Assembly: GCF_016724845.1 (NCBI RefSeq)
Contig: NZ_CP068082.1
Coordinates: forward strand, 1,612,001 to 1,676,000
Reading direction: 5' to 3'
Source of the DNA: Sphingobacterium spiritivorum
GTDB lineage: Bacteria; Bacteroidota; Bacteroidia; Sphingobacteriales; Sphingobacteriaceae
DNA length: 64,000 nucleotides
The notes beneath the pieces were generated by a model, which saw nothing but the letters and a program-made list of their open reading frames with translations, ran no database searches and was not told where the DNA came from. Positions within the stretch are counted from its first letter, which is position 1, and every line of letters starts with the position of its first letter. The translations under genes and the position numbers were made by a program. Positions 25,946 through 35,094 of this stretch are shown here, one piece after another.

Positions 25946-25951
25946 ATTTTT

Positions 25952-26512
25952 TTAAAATGCAGGGCCTATCTGTGCGCCGTCTGTATTCGGTATACTGACC
26001 AGAAACTCTGTTGTAAATTTATATTTTGGAATATCCGCTAATTTGATAGGATATAATATAACCTCATCCTGATAATCATTATTTGCATTAATAGTTGTCC
26101 TGGTCTTTAATCGCACATAGTAATTATTCGTGCCCGATACCCTAACCATATCTACACCATGAGACTTATTTGGATAATAAATTCTATCATTATCAAAATT
26201 TGCAATTTCATTCTTTTCCGTATTATTCAACCAGAAATTTTGAAACTTTTGATAAACTTTCCAGTAAAAATCTGGCGTTCCGGATAATATATTTTGATCT
26301 ACATTCCACATTAATGGTAAATCATCAATTACAAAAATCTCATTATTTTTTTGAGAGTTAAAAATTAATGCATTTGAAAAATGGCTAAGATTACTAACAT
26401 TCACATTCGCCGGTTCAAATCCGATTATTCTGAACTTATCCGGAAATTTCATTAATAGAAAATTCACTTTTCCATTAGAGATTTTCCATCTTTGATGAAG
26501 AATACAACCCAT
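25952..26512 (-). CDS. Hypothetical protein, function unknown
   Basis: I do not recognise this 186-residue product. It lacks a signal peptide and membrane segments, is rich in Asn, Phe and Tyr, and looks like a mixed alpha/beta fold; FWLNNTEKNEIANF and NNYYVRLKTRTTINANNDYQ are typical stretches. It starts 13 bases after the methyltransferase stop, so both are probably on one mRNA. An ATG at 26452 (MKFPDKFRIIGFEP) is another possible start. The AT-rich composition differs a little from the neighbouring heme genes, as in accessory DNA. Confidence 0.6.
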   Translation of the reverse strand: MGCILHQRWKISNGKVNFLLMKFPDKFRIIGFEPANVNVSNLSHFSNALIFNSQKNNEIFVIDDLPLMWNVDQNILSGTPDFYWKVYQKFQNFWLNNTEKNEIANFDNDRIYYPNKSHGVDMVRVSGTNNYYVRLKTRTTINANNDYQDEVILYPIKLADIPKYKFTTEFLVSIPNTDGAQIGPAF

Positions 26513-26525
26513 TTTCTTACTAAAA

Positions 26526-27350
26526 TTAAACTTCTTTTGTGGTTACAATCATCATATGAGGGCTAAAAGGCAATAAGAATTCTTCATTCTCTGTTGTTGA
26601 CAAAAGCTCTTTCAGCACTTTCTTTCTTCCTTCATCCAACATATTAGCAAAGAAATTACTGTCAAGCCAAATAATTCCTTCAACAGCATATATCTTCTCA
26701 ATCTTTAAATTACATTTTAAAAATTCATTTTTAAATTCTGAGGGTTTATGATAAAATGCTTCTGCCAACAACCAAGGAAAATCATCCGGAGGATTATGGA
26801 TTCCGGTCAATAATTCACTTTTGCACATTTCAAGAAAAGAGGATTTGTAAATGAGTCCGTTTAATAAACCTGCTAAAGTAGAAGCTGTGAAATTAATCCC
26901 GAAGCCCAATATAATTCCGCCCTTTTTTACAACTCTTTTTGCTTCTTTTATCACAAGAAGCCGATCCTCTTCCTTTTGTAGATGATACAGAGGTCCATGT
27001 AAGATAACCACATCTGCAAAATTATTCGGAAATTCCAGTTTACGGGCTTCGCCTTTGATAACCTGAAACTTATTCTTTAGCTTGCTGGATCTTTCTTTTG
27101 CAATATGAAGATGCTTGTCAATAGGTTCTACCAAATAAACCTGATGTTGCAATTTTGATAACCATTCGGAATATTTTCCTGTACCTCCACCAATATCAAG
27201 AATGATAGATTGCGGTTTTAAATGTAATTCCATGAGGGATTTAATCCTCTCAAATTCGAAGATGCCCATTCCTTTAGAAAGTCTGTCCTCTTCGGATGCT
27301 TTATTATAAAAACGTTCAATAGATGAACTGATTAAATTAGTTTTTCTCAT
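26526..27350 (-). CDS. Class I SAM-dependent methyltransferase
   Basis: The Rossmann-fold motifs are present: LDIGGGTGKYSEWL (motif I), VYLVEPIDKHLHIAK (motif II), a DVVILHGPLYHLQ post-motif and VVKKGGIILGFGI (motif III), in the order of a Methyltransf_11 protein of about 274 residues. It is probably a small-molecule methyltransferase; the acceptor is unknown. The ATG at 27350 is preferred over an in-frame TTG at 27377. It is followed by an unknown gene in the same operon. Confidence 0.85.
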   Translation of the reverse strand: MRKTNLISSSIERFYNKASEEDRLSKGMGIFEFERIKSLMELHLKPQSIILDIGGGTGKYSEWLSKLQHQVYLVEPIDKHLHIAKERSSKLKNKFQVIKGEARKLEFPNNFADVVILHGPLYHLQKEEDRLLVIKEAKRVVKKGGIILGFGINFTASTLAGLLNGLIYKSSFLEMCKSELLTGIHNPPDDFPWLLAEAFYHKPSEFKNEFLKCNLKIEKIYAVEGIIWLDSNFFANMLDEGRKKVLKELLSTTENEEFLLPFSPHMMIVTTKEV

Positions 27351-27690
27351 ACTAAGTTTTGCGTAGAAAACGCCCAATTAAAATAAAATGATATAAATAG
27401 GAAACCGCAACTGTATATAACAGTTGTAAAGAACCTTTAGAATAAAGGTTTGATGATATGTCTACTTAGTATAGAATGTGGTAAAGATAGTAATTTAAAA
27501 CAAAAAGACTACAGCTAACATCGTATTAATACATTTACTAAATAAGCATTAGGCAGAAAGAAAATATAAAAAATTATTCAATTCGATTAAACTCCTTGAG
27601 ATTCCTCATATCTGCTATACAATATCAGATAACGGAATCCGTTATTAGTAAACCAAAATAACAATAACACAGTAATCATTATTGTGCTAT
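27351..27690. other. AT-rich intergenic region
   Basis: Nothing codes convincingly in this stretch. A small hairpin, AACCTTT-AGAAT-AAAGGTT, lies near 27433 and must sit in the methyltransferase promoter region. No TAnnTTTG box is obvious. Confidence 0.5.
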
Positions 27691-27720
27691 AAAAAAAGGG
27701 ATATCTGATGCAGATATCCC
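27691..27720 (-). terminator. Intrinsic terminator of the phosphoesterase gene
   Basis: GGGATATCTG (27698-27707) and CAGATATCCC (27711-27720) are a perfect 10-bp stem with an ATG loop. On the minus strand a T7 run follows, directly downstream of the phosphoesterase stop. Confidence 0.9.
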
Positions 27721-27751
27721 TTCGTTGTTTTGTGCTTTTAAAAAGTTTTTA

Positions 27752-28945
27752 TCAGCGTGTTTTGCTGTATGTCCCGACGTTGGTACCATTATCCAGAATC
27801 ATATTTACTTCCAGTTTCCGGTTATCCGCCTTAACATGAATAAGTGTACGGTTTCCCTCTTTAGGTCCGCCACCTATAAAGACAGGATAGGAGTGCTTGG
27901 CCGTAGCTTCATGAAACCCGTAAGTATGGGTATGTCCGCTGATCACGACATCCACTTTATATTTATCAAATAAGGGCGCAAATAAACGTTGTACTTCCAT
28001 TGGTCCATGCCATTCCCCGGAATAAAACGGCGGAATATGCATAACTACTACCCGGAAAGTGCTCTTTCTGAATGCATCTGAAGCCATTATTTTTTCAGCC
28101 CATTTTGCCTGATCAATACGATACTGATCAAAGTCCACTACGCCGGCATAAACTTCTGCTGTATCCGGTTTATCCTCTCCGGTATCCAGCATCAGCCAGG
28201 AGACCGGCCCTCTGCGAAATGTTCCGTAATACGTGTTGTCCTCATATCTGAAAAAGGTTTTAAAATCTCTCGAATAAGCACCTCTTGTTTCATGATTACC
28301 TCTTAGCATAAAAAACGGTTTTTCGCTGGCAAACCGCTCTCCCAGTGGAGTAAGCAATTTATCATAAAGGTCTTCTTCATTGGTAACGTAGTCAAACATA
28401 TCTCCATTGAGAATGGCAAAATCAAATTCCGGCTTACCAGCACTATCCAGCAACTGTCCGTAGGAATGTGCTCTTCCGTGAACATCATTATAGATCACAC
28501 AGGATGTAGCCTGACTATTCTCATCCGGGGTTTTAAATGCATATAAGGGGCTGCTTATCTCTTTGCCATACACGACTTTATAGGCTTCAAACGTGAGGAT
28601 TTCCTTTGAATATACCCGATACTCATATGTCTTTCCGGGTTGAAGACCGTGTATAGTCAGCACCGTACTGAGGGTATTGGCATTAATAAGTCCGTCTTCA
28701 GACTGTACTACTTTCCGAAACTGTTGTTCGCCCTGTGCTCTGACTTCCAGCCAGGTAAAGCCCTTACGATTGATATGGGTCATCACTGTCACCCGATCTC
28801 CCTGCAAATCCTGCAGATAAGGTCTCACCCGAAAATCAAAATCCTGTTGTTGTATAGTCTGTGCGAATGCCTGCTGATGAGCAGATAATGCAAATGTTGC
28901 CGAAGCAACGCCCATTGATTTTAGAAAATATCTTCTTGTATTCAT
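27752..28945 (-). CDS. Tat-exported calcineurin-like metallophosphoesterase
   Basis: The N-terminus MNTRRYFLKSMG followed by a hydrophobic segment and AFAQ is a twin-arginine signal. An FN3-like/purple-acid-phosphatase N domain (about 35-140, GLQPGKTYEYRV) precedes the dimetal phosphoesterase core: NDVHGR, NGDMFDY, LRGNHETRG, VMHIPPF and ISGHTHTYGFHE, in order. The metal ligands look complete. It would hydrolyse phosphate esters, possibly phospholipid or nucleotide derived, in the periplasm. It follows a SusC/SusD pair with a terminator between, so it may be partly co-expressed; phosphate scavenging is the likely purpose of the group. Confidence 0.9.
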   Translation of the reverse strand: MNTRRYFLKSMGVASATFALSAHQQAFAQTIQQQDFDFRVRPYLQDLQGDRVTVMTHINRKGFTWLEVRAQGEQQFRKVVQSEDGLINANTLSTVLTIHGLQPGKTYEYRVYSKEILTFEAYKVVYGKEISSPLYAFKTPDENSQATSCVIYNDVHGRAHSYGQLLDSAGKPEFDFAILNGDMFDYVTNEEDLYDKLLTPLGERFASEKPFFMLRGNHETRGAYSRDFKTFFRYEDNTYYGTFRRGPVSWLMLDTGEDKPDTAEVYAGVVDFDQYRIDQAKWAEKIMASDAFRKSTFRVVVMHIPPFYSGEWHGPMEVQRLFAPLFDKYKVDVVISGHTHTYGFHEATAKHSYPVFIGGGPKEGNRTLIHVKADNRKLEVNMILDNGTNVGTYSKTR

Positions 28946-28962
28946 AATAGATTTAAGGTATC

Positions 28963-28994
28963 AAAAAGACCGGCTGGTTATAAACCGGTCTTTT
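28963..28994. terminator. Terminator between SusD-like and phosphoesterase genes
   Basis: AAAGACCGG (28965-28973) pairs with CCGGTCTTT (28985-28993) around an 11-base loop. On the minus strand TTTTT overlaps the stem end. It may attenuate read-through from the SusC/SusD operon into the phosphoesterase gene. Confidence 0.75.
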
Positions 28995-29011
28995 AGGTTA
29001 TTCAAATATAG

Positions 29012-30751
29012 CTATTCCCAGAATGGATTCTGAACCAAATTTTCATTCAGTTGCAACTCCTGAGTCGGTATCGGCCAGAGGTAATCTTTCTTTTCATCAA
29101 ATACTTTTGCAATGTGTGCATTGACAATTACATTACCCGAAGTTCCGTTTTCCAATATGATCTCACTTCCCAGTTTTAAAAGCTGAATACCGGAGGCTGT
29201 AGGCTTATTCCCCTCATATATCCACACATCCATCTTGCCGTCTCCGTCCAGATCAAACTGTCCTGTAGAAGGGAAATACATCCCTTTAAACTGGCGGGTC
29301 AGAACAGGACCTGCCTTCCAGCGCATAATATCATCCCAGCGGAAAGATTCCATCACCAGCTCAATTCTTCTTTCGCGACGGATCTCCAGTACGGCACCTG
29401 TCTGGCTTCCCTTTACGTTCGGGTACTGTGCCATCAGATAAGCATCAGGATTAGCTGTTGCATTTGAAAGCAGCATATTGGGCATAGACACGCGGTCACG
29501 AAGTAATTTGACAGATCTGTCAATATCAGCCTGAGACAGATCATCCAGTTCGGCTTTTGCTTCTGCATAATTTAGAAGTACTTCAGCATAACGAAACAAA
29601 GGCATATCATTTTCAGAACGGTTATAGGAGTCATATCTGACATCTCCAACGAATTTGATCAGCTGATAACCCGTCACCGAATTACCAAAATTAGGTGTTT
29701 GCACCGCTGTACCACCGATTCTCTTATATCCAGGTGTGCGGATGGTCTGTGACAGACGCGGATCACGATTCTGTGTCTCCTGATAGAAGGACATCGTTGC
29801 ATATCCAGGTTTATCGGTAAAACGGGAACCGTCACGCATCAGATAGGTATTGACAAGATCTTTATTGAGCCCCGGCTTACCGTAGGAAGCCGTGATGGTA
29901 TAATAATTGACATTGTGCCAGATCTGCAATCCGTCACTATACTTACGGGCCAGTATGATCTCACCGTCAATAGCATTGACAGATGAAAACAGTTGCTGAT
30001 AACCCATATTGTCTGTTCCCTGATAGATGCTGTAGACATTGCCGTCCATCACTTGCCTGGAAGCTGCAGCTGCAAGCTCCAGAAAACGTTTGGAATCCGG
30101 CAAATTCAGGTCTGTGTGGTATTTACGGAAAGTACCTTCGAATAATGCTACACGGGATTTCAGAGCTAAAGCCGTCCATTTGGTTACTTTTTCTGATGAT
30201 TTGGTAGTACTCAGATTCGCTATGGCAAAGTCCAGATCCGCTATAATAGAATCCATTACCAGTGTTCTGGAATCTCTTTTCTTCAATAAAGCTTCCATAT
30301 CGTTTTGATCGATAGCCTTAGAATACCAGGGCACATCTCCAAACCGCTTGACTTTATCAAAGTAAAAATAGGCTCTGAAGAAGCGGGCTACTGCTCCGTA
30401 TTTATTCGCTATTTCAGGCGCTAATGTCCGGTTGTAATTCTCTAAAAAGAAATTAATATTCCGCAGATTATCCCAGTTCCAGCCACCACCACTCACCGGT
30501 ACCTGACGCTTACCTGTCACCTGATCCGGCAGGGTATTTTTTACAATGTTATCAATATCCTCATTATACACGCCTTCTGCATCAGGCAGAGAATTGTAAA
30601 ACGAATTACAGTATAATGCCAGATCATTTTCTGATCTGAAATAGTTTTCCGGAGTCAGTTTATCCTCCGGAGAGCGATCCAGATAATTTTTTTCACAGGA
30701 AGTGACCGCAATCAATCCTGCAACAACTAAAATATATGAATATAGTTTCAT
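29012..30751 (-). CDS. SusD/RagB-family outer-membrane lipoprotein
   Basis: The 579-residue product has a lipoprotein signal (LVVAGLIAVTSCEKNY, Cys about 20), the SusD start motif LDRSPEDKLTPENYFRSEND, helical TPR-like segments (SRVALFEGTFRKYH and others) and the typical C-terminal FRWDDIMRWKAG followed by LWPIPTQELQLNENLVQNPF. SusD proteins are surface lids that hand ligand to their SusC pore. It starts 10 bases after the susC-like stop, so the two are one operon. The ligand is not predictable from sequence alone; the phosphoesterase downstream suggests a phosphorylated compound. Confidence 0.95.
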   Translation of the reverse strand: MKLYSYILVVAGLIAVTSCEKNYLDRSPEDKLTPENYFRSENDLALYCNSFYNSLPDAEGVYNEDIDNIVKNTLPDQVTGKRQVPVSGGGWNWDNLRNINFFLENYNRTLAPEIANKYGAVARFFRAYFYFDKVKRFGDVPWYSKAIDQNDMEALLKKRDSRTLVMDSIIADLDFAIANLSTTKSSEKVTKWTALALKSRVALFEGTFRKYHTDLNLPDSKRFLELAAAASRQVMDGNVYSIYQGTDNMGYQQLFSSVNAIDGEIILARKYSDGLQIWHNVNYYTITASYGKPGLNKDLVNTYLMRDGSRFTDKPGYATMSFYQETQNRDPRLSQTIRTPGYKRIGGTAVQTPNFGNSVTGYQLIKFVGDVRYDSYNRSENDMPLFRYAEVLLNYAEAKAELDDLSQADIDRSVKLLRDRVSMPNMLLSNATANPDAYLMAQYPNVKGSQTGAVLEIRRERRIELVMESFRWDDIMRWKAGPVLTRQFKGMYFPSTGQFDLDGDGKMDVWIYEGNKPTASGIQLLKLGSEIILENGTSGNVIVNAHIAKVFDEKKDYLWPIPTQELQLNENLVQNPFWE

Positions 30752-30761
30752 GATGTTAAGC

Positions 30762-33700
30762 CTAAAAAGTTAAGTCAATACCAAACGAAAATGCTTTGGA
30801 AAGCGGGTACGATCTGCCGTTTACTTCCTGCGCTGCCTGTTCCGGATCAATATAATCGGATCTCAATTTGGTCGCTGTCCAGAAATTCTCTCCGGATACG
30901 AATACTCTTGCTCTTGATAGTTTGACACGTTGCAGCATCTTATCACTCAGGCTATAGCCAATAGTCAGATTTTTCAGCCGGATATAAGCCAGATCCTGCA
31001 GATAACGGTCATTTTTCACATTCAGCGATCCCCTGTTATTCAGGGCAATGTATCCTCTCATAAGCGGATAGTAAGCATTTGGATTTTCAGGAGTCCACAC
31101 ATCGTCTGCAAAGTCTTTCGGCACAAAGGAATAATAAGGTCTGGAATAAGGCCCCCAGAATTTATCTGAATTAGCTCCCGGATACCAATGCTGACGTCCG
31201 ATTCCCTGAAAGAATGCCGATACATCAAATCCATTCCAGCTGGCACCCAGATTTACACCAAATGTATAACGGGCCCGATCATTCCCGATGATCACCTGGT
31301 CTCCAGGTTTGCTAAGCGTATTATCCCCCTGATTCACAACACCATCTCCGTTTACATCTACAAATTTGACATCCCCGCCTTTGAGCTTAGACCACTCTCC
31401 CGGAGCAGACAGACGAACAGCATCTACATAGTCCTGATTGATTTTCCAGCTGGCAGCTTCTGCATCAGAAGCAAATAAACCATCTACGCGATATCCCCAG
31501 ATTTCACCCAGCGTCTGCCCTACGTAATAGTTACTCAGCAACATTTTAGGGTTGTCAAAACGGGTAATTTTAGCTTTAGAATCAGACAGACCTACTGAAA
31601 AATTATATTTAAAGGGTTTGTCAGCCAATGTTCTGGAATCATTCCAGGCTACAGCAAGTTCCCAGCCTCTGTTTTCCAGATCTCCTGCATTCATCTTCGG
31701 AGTAGCCGCTCCGAATACAGCAGGCAATGTTGGTCCCGGAATCAGCATATCCAGCGTCTTGCGGATAAAATAATCAAAAGTCACATTCAGACGGCTGTTG
31801 AGAAAAGCCATGTCTGTACCAAAGTTCAACGTATTCGTACGCTCCCAGGTCAGATTACTGGATATAGGGGTAGGGGCAGATATATATTGTGTCTTTCCCC
31901 CTCCTGTGATATAATTGGACCGGCCACTGTTCATCAACGAGATGTAACCATATTCATCCGCTTCCTGTGCATTCCCCAGTTCTCCGTACGAACCACGGAG
32001 TTTGAATTCGTTTACATACTGTTTCAGATTTTCTGCAAACGACTCTTCCGTTACTCTCCACCCTGCAGATACAGAAGGGAAGAATCCAAATCTCTGCTTA
32101 CTTGGGAATTTAGATGTACCATCATATCGGCCATTCATCTCAAACAGATATTTACCGGCATAATCATATGTGAATCTTCCGAAATATCCTTCCAGTGCCC
32201 ATGTACGGCTTCCGCCGGTAGTCTGCATATTGCCATAGCCCAGATCAAAATCATTCAGATCTTCTGACAACAATCCGTCTACGACGCCACCGATAGCATC
32301 CCATTTTTGCTGCTCTCTGTTGTAGCCTAATACAGCTCCAAAATTGTGCTGACCAACTGTCTTATTGTAATTGGCGAACAGGTTAATAGCATGTTTGGTA
32401 TAGGTAATCTGCCTTTCTGTCAAACGATCATTTCCAAGGTAATTAATTACACCCGGAAAAATCGACCAGGGAACCTGCGTACGTCTTACAAATGTCTGAA
32501 CAGGGTTATAATTGAATGTATAATTTCCTGTAACGGTAAGACCATCCATAATGGTAGCCACACCTTCCAGATGGTTGACAAACTCATGTTCTTTTTTACC
32601 TCCACGTGATTTACCATACAACAGGTCGGCAAAAATACCATCACCTACCGTATAATTATTCAGCTCGGTACGATAGGTTGCCGTGCCATCCGGATTGACC
32701 GGAACATAGGAAGGCAATGCATGTACTGTAGTCGAAATAAAATTGTTATTCGACTCCTCAGGTTTATCTCCTGAGTTCCAGCCCGGGAAGGTATAATTCT
32801 TATAATTCAACTGTGAATTGTTACTTACTCTCAGCCATTTGGAGAGCTGTGCACCGATCTTACTTCTCAGATTATAAGAATTGAACTTATCCTGATTAAA
32901 CTGCATAATACCTTTTTTCTCATACAATCTTCCGGACAGATAAAAATCGATTTTATCCGTTCCTCCGGTCATCGTCAGGGCATGTTCCTGAGAAGGCTGT
33001 ACATCCCGATAGAAATAATCCCACCAGTCTGTATTTCCATAATAGACGTACTGATCTTTGCCATTACGATTCTGAATAACCACACTCGGCAGTGAAGGAT
33101 CATTCTTACGTTTCAGCAATTCTGCATAGTCCGCTTCTGTATATCCGGTGTAGCTGTTACCTGTCGCCCGGATGAAAGCTTCATCATTCAGAATGGCGGC
33201 ATCATATCCGGATGTTATAAAATCTGTACTTACGGTGAGTCCTGAAAAAGCAAAATTGTTACCGTAATTAATACTCATTTTTCCGGCTTTACCTTTTTTC
33301 GTGGTGATGAGCATCACCCCGAATGCACCTCTTGCACCATATATGGCAGCCGCATCCTTTAGGACAGTAATAGTCTCTACATCACGCGGATTGATATTAT
33401 TGATACTACCGGGGACTCCGTCAATAAGGATCAGCGGCGAAGCATTCTTGCTGTTGATCGAAGCAAATCCCCGGATATTCACGGTCCCTTCACTTCCGGG
33501 TCTTCCATTGGAGAAGTTGACATTTACATTGGGCATAGCACCCTGTAAGGCCTGAGTCACATTGGAGACCGGGCGGTCTTCCAGGACTTTGGAATCAATC
33601 TGACTGACAGCTCCTGTCAGATTCACTTTCTTCTGCCTGCCATACCCCACGACGACCACATCTTCCAGTATCTGACTGTTGTCTTCAAGGGTAAATGTAA

Positions 33701-34052
33701 CCGTACGGCTCTCTCCTACAGAAATCTGTTGTCCGTCAAATCCGATGATAGATACTTTAAGCACATCTCCCGGACGAGCATCAATTGAAAAGGTTCCACT
33801 TTCGTCTGTTTGAACAGACTTTTTGCTGTTTTGGTTTGTTACTGTTGCACCAACAAGCGGATTTCCGCTTTTATCTGCTACCGTTCCCCGCACAGGTGTC
33901 TGCACAAATGCAGAAGTAGTGATAAAGGAGCTTGAAAAGGCTCGTTCCGGGTGAAATGATAAGCTTAGCAACAGAAAACAGGTGCTGGAAGCAACAGCGA
34001 TCCTTGACCGATTCCAATATCGGTCAAGAGCTGGTTTAGGCTCGTTTTTCAT
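30762..34052 (-). CDS. SusC/RagA-family TonB-linked outer-membrane transporter
   Basis: The 1096-residue protein begins with a long N-terminus (a charged stretch, then ASSTCFLLLSLSF as signal core). A carboxypeptidase-like domain follows (VRGTVADKSGNPLVGATVTN, about 54-130). Next comes the SusC plug motif DVVVVGYGRQKKVNLTGAVS, and NIRGFASINSKNASPLILID in the plug. The barrel ends in SKAFSFGIDLTF. The protein would move its ligand across the outer membrane with TonB energy, with the SusD-like lid encoded next. No anti-sigma/ECF pair flanks it, so control differs from many such loci. The divergent neighbour is a Crp-like regulator. Confidence 0.96.
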   Translation of the reverse strand: MKNEPKPALDRYWNRSRIAVASSTCFLLLSLSFHPERAFSSSFITTSAFVQTPVRGTVADKSGNPLVGATVTNQNSKKSVQTDESGTFSIDARPGDVLKVSIIGFDGQQISVGESRTVTFTLEDNSQILEDVVVVGYGRQKKVNLTGAVSQIDSKVLEDRPVSNVTQALQGAMPNVNVNFSNGRPGSEGTVNIRGFASINSKNASPLILIDGVPGSINNINPRDVETITVLKDAAAIYGARGAFGVMLITTKKGKAGKMSINYGNNFAFSGLTVSTDFITSGYDAAILNDEAFIRATGNSYTGYTEADYAELLKRKNDPSLPSVVIQNRNGKDQYVYYGNTDWWDYFYRDVQPSQEHALTMTGGTDKIDFYLSGRLYEKKGIMQFNQDKFNSYNLRSKIGAQLSKWLRVSNNSQLNYKNYTFPGWNSGDKPEESNNNFISTTVHALPSYVPVNPDGTATYRTELNNYTVGDGIFADLLYGKSRGGKKEHEFVNHLEGVATIMDGLTVTGNYTFNYNPVQTFVRRTQVPWSIFPGVINYLGNDRLTERQITYTKHAINLFANYNKTVGQHNFGAVLGYNREQQKWDAIGGVVDGLLSEDLNDFDLGYGNMQTTGGSRTWALEGYFGRFTYDYAGKYLFEMNGRYDGTSKFPSKQRFGFFPSVSAGWRVTEESFAENLKQYVNEFKLRGSYGELGNAQEADEYGYISLMNSGRSNYITGGGKTQYISAPTPISSNLTWERTNTLNFGTDMAFLNSRLNVTFDYFIRKTLDMLIPGPTLPAVFGAATPKMNAGDLENRGWELAVAWNDSRTLADKPFKYNFSVGLSDSKAKITRFDNPKMLLSNYYVGQTLGEIWGYRVDGLFASDAEAASWKINQDYVDAVRLSAPGEWSKLKGGDVKFVDVNGDGVVNQGDNTLSKPGDQVIIGNDRARYTFGVNLGASWNGFDVSAFFQGIGRQHWYPGANSDKFWGPYSRPYYSFVPKDFADDVWTPENPNAYYPLMRGYIALNNRGSLNVKNDRYLQDLAYIRLKNLTIGYSLSDKMLQRVKLSRARVFVSGENFWTATKLRSDYIDPEQAAQEVNGRSYPLSKAFSFGIDLTF

Positions 34053-34435
34053 AGTTTTTAAATACTTTTAAATTTAAATTGGTATAGTAATACTAAATAT
34101 ACAAACTAAATTTATGATTCTAACAATGTCACGAAGTAAGGAAGTTTATATTAACTAATTTTTGGATACATGTTATCTTTTCGTTTAGTTACTATTAAGG
34201 AAGGCCGGTAATTTCTGAGCCTTTGAAGAGAATGAAAATTTTAGCGTGCATGTTTATGCATTTTCGAATGGTCAGATCATTTTCTCATCCTATTTAGCCT
34301 GAATGTCTGTATACTACAAAATGAGTTTTTCACAACCTGTAAGTCAATTAATTTTTTGCACTTTAGGTAAATTTCATTTACATTGTAAGCTGAGCCGATA
34401 CATGTAAATTAATAACACATTATTTTTTTTCAGAC
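34053..34435. other. Divergent control region of the susC-like and Crp-like genes
   Basis: This 383-base AT-rich gap codes for nothing I can support. On its minus side, TATATTTA near 34094-34101 is a weak -7 match for the susC-like gene. Its right end carries the Crp-like gene's promoter and an inverted repeat, listed separately. Confidence 0.5.
34355..34386 (+). promoter_or_regulatory. Promoter with operator-like palindrome for Crp-like gene
   Basis: TTTG (34355-34358) and TACATTG (34379-34385) are 20 bases apart, as expected for Bacteroidota -33/-7 boxes. Between them GTAAAT-TTC-ATTTAC (34367-34381) is a perfect 6-bp inverted repeat, and a further GTAAAT lies at 34404-34409. A protein bound to it would block the promoter, so self-repression by the encoded Crp-like protein is likely. 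Confidence 0.55.
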
Positions 34436-35011
34436 ATGGAAAACAAACTCATCAGCATGCTGCATAAATTCAAGATTCAATCCACTCGTGCAAAAGAGTT
34501 ATTTATACAGCGCTCAGAAATTGTGAAATTGCCAAGAAACGAAAACATATTTCTGGAAGGAATGAGAAATCAGTCTGAATATTTATTGCTCTCCGGGGTC
34601 GCCCATCGTTACAATATTTCTGAAAAAACAGGGACTGTCACTACGGGATTTTATATGTCTGAATCTGTCATTACGCCTCATTTTGCGCGGACGAATAAAG
34701 GAAGAAACATATTCAGTCTGCAAACCTTGACTGATGCTGTCATCGCTGTTATTCCGGTAAAGGCGCTAGACAAACTACGGTACTCCGAGGAAGAATTCCA
34801 GGCTTTCGGACGACATATCAGTGAAACAGAATTAGCTAACCATTTCTATAACGAAGTTGTTTTTCGTTCTTTTAATGCCAAAGAACGACTGCTGACATTA
34901 CGAAAAAAATACCCAAACATTGAAAATTTAGTTGCACACAACATTATAGCCTCCTATATTGGCATCACCCATGTTTCATTTAGCAGACTAAGAAATGAAT
35001 TATCCCGGTAA
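34436..35011 (+). CDS. Crp/Fnr-family transcriptional regulator
   Basis: At 191 residues this is a short Crp-like protein of the kind common in Bacteroidota. The N-terminal 120 residues form a cyclic-nucleotide-binding-type jelly roll (EIVKLPRNENIFLEGMRNQS, VAHRYNISEKTG). A helical linker follows, then a C-terminal winged helix (ENLVAHNIIASYIGITHVSF then SRLRNELSR). The classical cAMP-binding Arg-Ser loop is not seen, so the ligand is probably different or absent. It lies before the barrel-hydrolase gene and opposite the susC-like gene and may control either. Confidence 0.88.
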   Translation: MENKLISMLHKFKIQSTRAKELFIQRSEIVKLPRNENIFLEGMRNQSEYLLLSGVAHRYNISEKTGTVTTGFYMSESVITPHFARTNKGRNIFSLQTLTDAVIAVIPVKALDKLRYSEEEFQAFGRHISETELANHFYNEVVFRSFNAKERLLTLRKKYPNIENLVAHNIIASYIGITHVSFSRLRNELSR

Positions 35012-35094
35012 TTTGTACGCTTTTATCAAATGATAACTTTTTAATATTTCATCAAAGAGATATTTGTATCAATCATTTACTAAAACTTCAAAAA

